Source of the DNA: Aestuariivita sp.
GTDB lineage: Bacteria; Pseudomonadota; Alphaproteobacteria; Rhodobacterales; Rhodobacteraceae
Assembly: GCA_026709985.1 (NCBI GenBank)
Contig: JAPORY010000094.1
Coordinates: 23,920-87,919 of the forward strand
Direction of reading: 5' to 3'
DNA length: 64,000 bases
The position numbers and the translations under genes are program-made. The notes beneath the pieces are model-generated. The model was not told the origin of the DNA, ran no database searches, and worked only from the letters and a program-made list of their open reading frames with translations. Shown here in pieces: positions 58,938-64,000 of the stretch; position 1 is the stretch's first letter, and the number at the start of each line of letters is the position of its first letter.

Positions 58938-60164
58938 ATGCGGTTTTTTGAACGCCTGACGATGCAGGGTCTTCTCTCCTTTCCTCCAGATATGGAACCG
59001 TTTGAATTACGTTCGTTGAACGTATTGATCGGTCCTAACGGATCGGGAAAGTCCAATGTTATAGAAGCTCTTGAGCTCATCAAATCAACACCAACCGATT
59101 TTGCCGCTGCAATCCGCAATGGTGGCGGTGCTGCAGAATGGATATGGAAAGGTAACGATCGACAACCTAGCGCGGCCATCAATGTCGAAACCGGTGCACC
59201 TCCGACTGGCCCCGACACCCCTTCTGGCCGACCTTTACTCTATCGGCTCGAATTTACATCTACGAACAATAGAGTTGAAGTACTTGACGAGGCGATCGAG
59301 GAAGTCTCGCCAGTTGATGGCCATACCGATCGCTATTTCTACTACAGATTCCAGAAAGGGCATCCTGTTATCAACATTAAGGATCAACCCAAGAATGAGA
59401 AACTCTCCGAACAGCTCAATGGGAATCGGGCGCCAAGACACCTCCAGCGCGAAGATGTGTTGCCCGATCAATCTATCCTAGCCCAACGTAAGGAGCCAGA
59501 AATCTATCCAGAATTAACATGGATAGGGCGCAGCTTTTCAAATATACAGACTTTCCGCGATTGGACTTTCGGGAGGTATGCACCATTACGGCAACCGCAG
59601 CCCGCCGATTTGCCTGGGAATCACTTGCTTTCCGATTGTCGTAACCTTGCTCTACTGCTAAATCAAATGTTGCATCGCGATTCACAACGATTCGATGAAC
59701 TTCTGAAACGTTTTTTTCCACGATTCGAACGGATGTCTACTCCAGTCTCTGGTGGGACAATTCAGCTTTCTTTGCACGAGCAAGGCTTCGAGGCGCCAAT
59801 CCCCGCGAGCCGATTATCGGATGGGACACTACGTTTTATCGCCATTCTTGCGACACTGCTCTCGCAAAACCCACCATCGTTGGTCTGTATTGAAGAACCA
59901 GAACTTGGCATACATCCCGATGCAGTCGCATTGATCGGCGAACTCTTGATTGAGGCCTCCGCGCGCATGCAGATTGTCGTTACTACTCATTCAGATACAT
60001 TAGTTTCCGCATTAACGCGCGAACCGGAAACGATAGTGGGGTGCGAACGACAAGGATGTGGCACGGTCTTGCGCAGGCTTGACGCTGATAAATTGACCCA
60101 TTGGTTAGATGACTATCAATTGGGCGACTTGTGGCGGATGGGCGAGTTGGGTGCTAATCCTTGA
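58938..60164 (+). CDS. AAA-family ATPase (SMC/RecF/OLD-like), first gene of a two-gene cassette
   Basis: A 408-residue ABC-type ATPase of the AAA_15/AAA_21 kind. Walker A is IGPNGSGKSNVIEAL at residues 31-45, the signature-like LSDGTLRFIAILATLLSQ near 290, Walker B PSLVCIEEPELGIHPDA near 318, and the switch histidine IVVTTHSDTLVSAL near 345. It lacks the long coiled coil of SMC proteins and has no nuclease domain of its own; the nuclease-like part is probably supplied by the next gene. ATG 58938 has GGGAG upstream. The stop overlaps the start of the DUF4276 gene (TTGA), so the two proteins are made together. This pairing resembles phage-sensing ATPase plus TOPRIM systems such as PARIS and OLD, though the second gene is of another family. 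Confidence 0.88.
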   Translation: MRFFERLTMQGLLSFPPDMEPFELRSLNVLIGPNGSGKSNVIEALELIKSTPTDFAAAIRNGGGAAEWIWKGNDRQPSAAINVETGAPPTGPDTPSGRPLLYRLEFTSTNNRVEVLDEAIEEVSPVDGHTDRYFYYRFQKGHPVINIKDQPKNEKLSEQLNGNRAPRHLQREDVLPDQSILAQRKEPEIYPELTWIGRSFSNIQTFRDWTFGRYAPLRQPQPADLPGNHLLSDCRNLALLLNQMLHRDSQRFDELLKRFFPRFERMSTPVSGGTIQLSLHEQGFEAPIPASRLSDGTLRFIAILATLLSQNPPSLVCIEEPELGIHPDAVALIGELLIEASARMQIVVTTHSDTLVSALTREPETIVGCERQGCGTVLRRLDADKLTHWLDDYQLGDLWRMGELGANP

Positions 60165-60772
60165 ACGGTGTAACGATTTATATGGAAGGGGGAGGCAAAG
60201 GGCCACACGCTCAAAGAGCTTTGCGCCGAGGTATGGACACTTTTTTGCGAAAACTCAAAGACGCAACGCGCGCAAAATCATTGCGGTGGAAATTGGTTTG
60301 CTGTGGCAGCCGAAATAAAGCATTCGAGGCATTCAGAAATGCACAAAAAATCGAAAAGGATACCGTAAACGTTCTGCTGGTTGATGCTGAAGAGCTCGTT
60401 AAGGTATCACCAATTGATCATCTGTGGACACAAGACGGATGGAAATTTAGCAAAGAGGAACAGGATTTTGTTCATTTGATGACCCAGACGATGGAGACAT
60501 GGATTATTGCCGATCCAGAGGCGATGTGCAACTATTACGAAGACGGCTTCAAGGCAAACTCTTTACCAAAAGCCTCTGATCTGGAAACTGTCACCAAAGC
60601 GGAAATTGACCGAGCATTAAAACTGGCGACTAAAGACACACAGAAGAAACATTACCATAAGATTCATCACGCGGGCGATCTGTTAGCACTCATTGATCCA
60701 AGCCGAGTACGGCAGCGATGTTCGTATTGTGAACGATTGTTTACTCTGATCGAGGAAACTATCGTAAATTAA
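60161..60772 (+). CDS. DUF4276 family protein with TOPRIM-like motifs
   Basis: A 203-residue protein of the DUF4276 family. The N-terminal strand-loop VTIYMEGGGKG has Glu9, and NVLLVDAEELV has Asp75 and Glu77; this E ... DxE pattern resembles the TOPRIM metal site of OLD nucleases, topoisomerases and AriB. Other family marks are CCGSRNKAFEAFRNA near residue 48, DGWKFSKEEQDFVHLMTQTM near 92 and METWIIADPEAM near 110. The start is read as TTG 60161, overlapping the ATPase stop; the next ATG (60182) would delete the first strand. I infer that it is the effector of the ATPase cassette. It could instead be a regulator or an inactive TOPRIM relative. Confidence 0.85.
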   Translation: MNGVTIYMEGGGKGPHAQRALRRGMDTFLRKLKDATRAKSLRWKLVCCGSRNKAFEAFRNAQKIEKDTVNVLLVDAEELVKVSPIDHLWTQDGWKFSKEEQDFVHLMTQTMETWIIADPEAMCNYYEDGFKANSLPKASDLETVTKAEIDRALKLATKDTQKKHYHKIHHAGDLLALIDPSRVRQRCSYCERLFTLIEETIVN

Positions 60773-61147
60773 TTAGCGTCTACAAAAAAGGAGCGAAGCC
60801 CCTATTTTCGTTGATGGGCAGCGCGTCCCTTTACCATTGCACTACTCTCATTTTCAGAAATTTCCTGCAGACTTTGAAGTCTGAAATACAAGGAATCCGG
60901 TAAGACGAAACCTGACAGTGCACTTCACTAATGAATCGGGGGTCACGAACGGATTGTGGCTCAAAGTACCGATGACGATTTGATGGCTTGGCGCACGGCC
61001 GTGAACTTCAACAAAATATCTGGGTAAAGACATCCAGACTTGATACCCGCGGTCGCAATATCTCAATATTGTGGCATGGAACTCCAAATTACTCGCGGAG
61101 CACTGCGGCGATTTACGATCTTCGTGGGGTCAACTGATGCTCCTAAA
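60773..61147. other. Intergenic stretch between DUF4276 gene and the ABC exporter
   Basis: Convergent 3' ends. A weak hairpin (AGGAGC-GAA-GCCCCT followed by ATTTT) near 60789-60806 may end the cassette transcript. No gene seen. Confidence 0.4.
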
Positions 61148-63004
61148 TCATGAAGCCAGTTCGGCTTGCGTCAGTAATTCATTCGCAACCGATTTAGCAA
61201 ACATCCCCTCTGTAAACTGCAGTTTAGCGAGCCGCGCGTACAAGCCGCCTTGCTCAACTAAGTCCGTGTGATTTCCGATCGCCACGATGCGCCCTTGATC
61301 AAGAACGACAATTCGATCTGCTCGCTTGACTGTTGCCAAACGGTGGGCGACAATCAATGTCGTCCGACCTTTGCTCAGCTTTTCGAACGCCTGCTGTACG
61401 GCCAGTTCGCTTTCAGCATCCAAAGCGCTTGTCGCCTCATCCAGCAATAACACCGGGGCGTCACGCAATATCGCACGCGCAATAGCGATTCTCTGCCGTT
61501 GCCCTCCCGATAACATAACTCCGCGCTCACCAACAGGAGAATCGTAGCCCTCTGGTAGCGCTACAATAAAATCATGTGCCGCTGCAGCCTGTGCAGCGGC
61601 GATAACTTCTGTATCGCTTGCTTCAGGTCGTCCAAAGCGGATGTTTTCAAGCACTGAGGTTGCAAAAATCACTGGATCTTGTGGCACGAGGGCCAAGTGA
61701 CTACGAAACACCTTGCGGGACATCAACGATAAATCTGTGTCATCAAGCAAAATCCGACCTGAAGTCGGATCATAAAAACGCAACAAGAGTTGGAAAATGG
61801 TCGTTTTTCCAGCACCTGACGGGCCGACGAACGCAACTGTTTCGCCTGGAGTGACTGTTAACGATACATCATCCAATACAAGAAATTCGGGGCGAGAAGG
61901 ATAGTAAAGTCGTAGGTTCTCAAAGGTAATGCGACCTTCAACTGGCAAGATCGGGGTTACAGGGTCCGCAGGGTCTATTACGGAATCTTCACTTTGAAGC
62001 AGTTCGACAAGTCTCTCGGTGGCCCCAGCCGCACGCTGCAGTTCGCCCCAGATTTCCGAAAGGGCGGCAACAGACCCTGAGACCATGATCGAATAGATGA
62101 CGAATTGTACCAGCAATCCTACGGTCATATTACCAGTGCGTACCGAGTTGGCCCCAATCCACAAAACCCCCACGACACCGGTAAACGCCAAGAAAATGAC
62201 GATGACGGTCATTACCGATCGGGTTCGAATTCGTTTTCGGGCTGAAACGAAGCTTGACTCGGTGACTTCGGCAAAGGTCGCACGGCTTACCGTTTCGTGA
62301 TTGAACGCTTGCACTGTTTGAGCGGCGCTCAGCGCCTCTGACGCATTCCCTGATGAGGCAGCGATCCAGTCTTGATTATCTCGACTCAATGATCGTAATC
62401 GCCGTCCAAGAATGAGTATTGGCACCACCACCAAAGGAACGATCAGGAGTGCGAGCCCGGTCAGCTTCGGCGATGTGAGCAACATCAAAATGAGACCACC
62501 GAACAAAATCAGAACGTTTCGGAGAGCGATAGAGGCTGAGGAGCCAAGGACCGACAAAATCAGAGTGGTGTCGGTGGTAATCCGACTCAAGACTTCACCG
62601 GTCAGGATTTTTTCAAAGAAGGCCGGGCTCATGCCGATGACCCGATCAAAGACGGCCACTCGGATGTCGGCGACTACTCTCTCACCGAGTCTTGATACCA
62701 AAGCGTATCGCAACCCAGTCCCTAGAGCCAAAATTGCGGCGATGCCAAGCGCGGCAGCAAAATATAGGTTTAAGAGGGTACTGTCATCACTATTAAAATT
62801 ATCTACCACTCGCCGCACCGCCATTGGTAAGGTTAGTGATACGAGGGCCGTCAATATTAATGCTGAAACTGCAGCTAGTGCCAAAAGCCGATATGGCCAC
62901 AAAAATGGCTTGAGTGCAGCGAGAGCGCTGATTTTTTTTGACTTTTTTCGTTCTCGTTCACTGTTAAACGTCGACGGAGAACTCACGGTGTCCATTCGAG
63001 TCAT
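61148..63004 (-). CDS. ABC transporter, exporter-type fusion (MsbA/BmrA-like)
   Basis: A 618-residue half-transporter with an N-terminal six-helix membrane domain (residues about 30-330) fused to an ATPase domain. Walker A is GPSGAGKTT near residue 400, the signature LSGGQRQRIAIARAIL near 500, Walker B PVLLLDEATSALD, and the H-loop LIVAHRLATVKRAD near 555. The class, type I ABC exporters, flips or exports lipids, drugs or peptides; the substrate cannot be read off. The N terminus is Lys/Arg-rich (SERERKKSKKI). Two starts (63004, 62995) are possible. It is alone on the minus strand between the ATPase cassette and a non-coding region. Confidence 0.93.
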   Translation of the reverse strand: MTRMDTVSSPSTFNSERERKKSKKISALAALKPFLWPYRLLALAAVSALILTALVSLTLPMAVRRVVDNFNSDDSTLLNLYFAAALGIAAILALGTGLRYALVSRLGERVVADIRVAVFDRVIGMSPAFFEKILTGEVLSRITTDTTLILSVLGSSASIALRNVLILFGGLILMLLTSPKLTGLALLIVPLVVVPILILGRRLRSLSRDNQDWIAASSGNASEALSAAQTVQAFNHETVSRATFAEVTESSFVSARKRIRTRSVMTVIVIFLAFTGVVGVLWIGANSVRTGNMTVGLLVQFVIYSIMVSGSVAALSEIWGELQRAAGATERLVELLQSEDSVIDPADPVTPILPVEGRITFENLRLYYPSRPEFLVLDDVSLTVTPGETVAFVGPSGAGKTTIFQLLLRFYDPTSGRILLDDTDLSLMSRKVFRSHLALVPQDPVIFATSVLENIRFGRPEASDTEVIAAAQAAAAHDFIVALPEGYDSPVGERGVMLSGGQRQRIAIARAILRDAPVLLLDEATSALDAESELAVQQAFEKLSKGRTTLIVAHRLATVKRADRIVVLDQGRIVAIGNHTDLVEQGGLYARLAKLQFTEGMFAKSVANELLTQAELAS

Positions 63005-63822
63005 GATTGAAGGCGTCGGTATCTTTGCGAAAGCTTCTTTGACCGGACGATGCTCGGATTATACGCGATCACGCTGCTATGCCTATCCATAGCAAACCCT
63101 CGAGTCGCTAATGTCGTGTAAAAACGGCTTATATTCGAACAACATTCAGGCAGCGGTTACGTGTGCAGGTCAATCGACAAGCCACTTTGTGGCAAGAAGC
63201 ATCTGTCTCCCTGAACTCATGCCGACGAATCTACTGATCATGCGTCGTCGATAATTTGGCAGCGAGAACCCCTAAATTCAAGAGCCGGACCAGAGCCATC
63301 ACCCAAGACTTGTCGCATGTCAGCGACTCCTCGCTTTTTTCAGCCAGTGTGTCATTAAACGACAGAAGTTTGATCTGCAACCCCAGTTATTATTGACAAT
63401 GTATCATCTAATGCGACGCAATCTGCTCCCGTTTTTTTTGCAAAGCTGCTTTCCCGTTGATCACAGAAAGGTAATGAGCGCAATTTACGAAAACCGTTGT
63501 TTTAGGTGTTTGATAATTTCACAACAGGGTTCTACCGAATATCTTTCGAACAGTTCTGCCGACAAAAACTCCTCTCAACTATCGAATATCTTTACACAAT
63601 CGGCTCCAGTTGCAATCTGTAACGAAATATATTCAGTTGTTGCATCAGTTAATCGCCCGATCAGTTGTGTAAAGATTGGCTGATTTGCGGCGGGATAAGA
63701 TTGAAAGACGGACGAATTTGTATAAAGGTATTTTTTTGTAAACTATGGAAGATGTTTGAGGATTAAGGCGCGATCTCGGCACCGGTGTTGGTAAGTGCCT
63801 ATTGCTTAGAGGAGACAAATCT
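63005..63822. other. Non-coding stretch upstream of the ABC exporter and the AAA-like gene
   Basis: About 820 bp, AT-rich towards the right end. A 96-codon frame (63393-63683, plus) has no family features. The region must contain divergent promoters but none stood out with proper spacing. Confidence 0.4.
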
Positions 63823-64000
63823 TTGACCCGCAAACACCTACCCGTTGGCATTCAGGACTTTAAGACAATCAGAAGTGAAAGCTTCTATTATGTCGATAAG
63901 ACCTCGCTAATCCATCGGTTGGTAAACCGTGGTCGCCACTATTTTCTCTCACGGCCGCGCCGATTTGGAAAAAGTCTTCTGATAGATACGCTGGGTGCGC
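63823..64000 (+). CDS. AAA-ATPase-like protein, N-terminal part (cut by window end)
   Basis: The last 178 bases encode 59 residues of an AAA-ATPase-like protein (the PF09820-type family, often with a C-terminal PD-(D/E)XK nuclease domain). It reads [20 protein letters not shown], then [20 protein letters not shown] and [14 protein letters not shown], i.e. the family pattern iGiqdF..ir...yyyvDKT..i..L...g..[14 protein letters not shown], where RRFGKS is the Walker A region. The start is TTG 63823 behind GAGGAG; no ATG fits. Members are common in bacterial accessory genome regions, in multiple copies, and their function is not established. The rest lies beyond the window. Confidence 0.88.
   Translation, partial: MTRKHLPVGIQDFKTIRSESFYYVDKTSLIHRLVNRGRHYFLSRPRRFGKSLLIDTLGA

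Noticed and set aside
62412..63092. 226-codon plus-strand frame
   Set aside because: Antisense shadow of the ABC exporter membrane domain; no family motif.

Overview
The window looks like chromosomal DNA of an alphaproteobacterium of the order Rhodobacterales, probably a lineage of moderate GC content. The best evidence is the complex I (nuo) cluster. It carries the accessory genes DUF5337 (before nuoF) and DUF5333 (before nuoG), a carboxymuconolactone-decarboxylase-like gene between nuoI and nuoJ, and runs on through nuoN into birA, coaX and rnj. An ASKHA/ferredoxin corrinoid-activator-type protein, two TRAP transporters, glnB-glnA, and tgt, dusA and lon as housekeeping genes fit the same group.

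Layout. 1-6.4 kb: tail of a gene that may be trpE, an ASKHA ferredoxin protein, tRNA-Leu, the NAD(P)HX repair enzyme and the glnB-glnA operon with a clear terminator. 6.4-10.4 kb: an accessory stretch with the tail of a carotenoid-oxygenase gene, a Fic AMPylator behind an array of five related half-sites, a pair of diverged inverted repeats about 3 kb apart, and decayed GNAT acetyltransferase and Dam-like methylase genes. 10.4-14.1 kb: an intact TRAP (dctPQM) operon with an isocitrate-lyase/PEP-mutase-family enzyme. 14.1-15.0 kb: a decayed beta-class DNA methyltransferase. 15-24.7 kb: TauE/SafE permease, dusA, tRNA-Asp, tRNA-Val, lon, tgt, sufT, sufA and tpiA. 24.7-31.3 kb: a second TRAP operon on the minus strand, an orphan ABC ATPase, a broken toxin-antitoxin pair and an atypical SDR. 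31.6-34.8 kb: prfC and an RhlE-type helicase.

35-57 kb (minus strand): a long probable transcription unit, nuoA to nuoN then birA-coaX-rnj. All 14 nuo genes are present and look intact. Between them sit DUF5337, a lipoprotein, DUF5333, a 46-codon ORF coupled to nuoH, a CMD-like gene and, unusually, a thermonuclease-like gene in a 1.56 kb block that separates nuoJ from nuoK. A promoter-like sequence lies upstream of nuoA, whose start is probably TTG.

57-64 kb is accessory again: non-coding or decayed DNA, a GC-rich secreted-protein gene whose 5' end stops at a tract of 17 C (17 G on the plus strand), a two-gene ATPase + DUF4276 (TOPRIM-like) cassette with its own promoter that is the best candidate for an uncharacterised defence system here, an MsbA-type ABC exporter, and the start of an AAA-ATPase-like gene cut by the window end.

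All family calls come from reading motifs and gene order; no database search was run.
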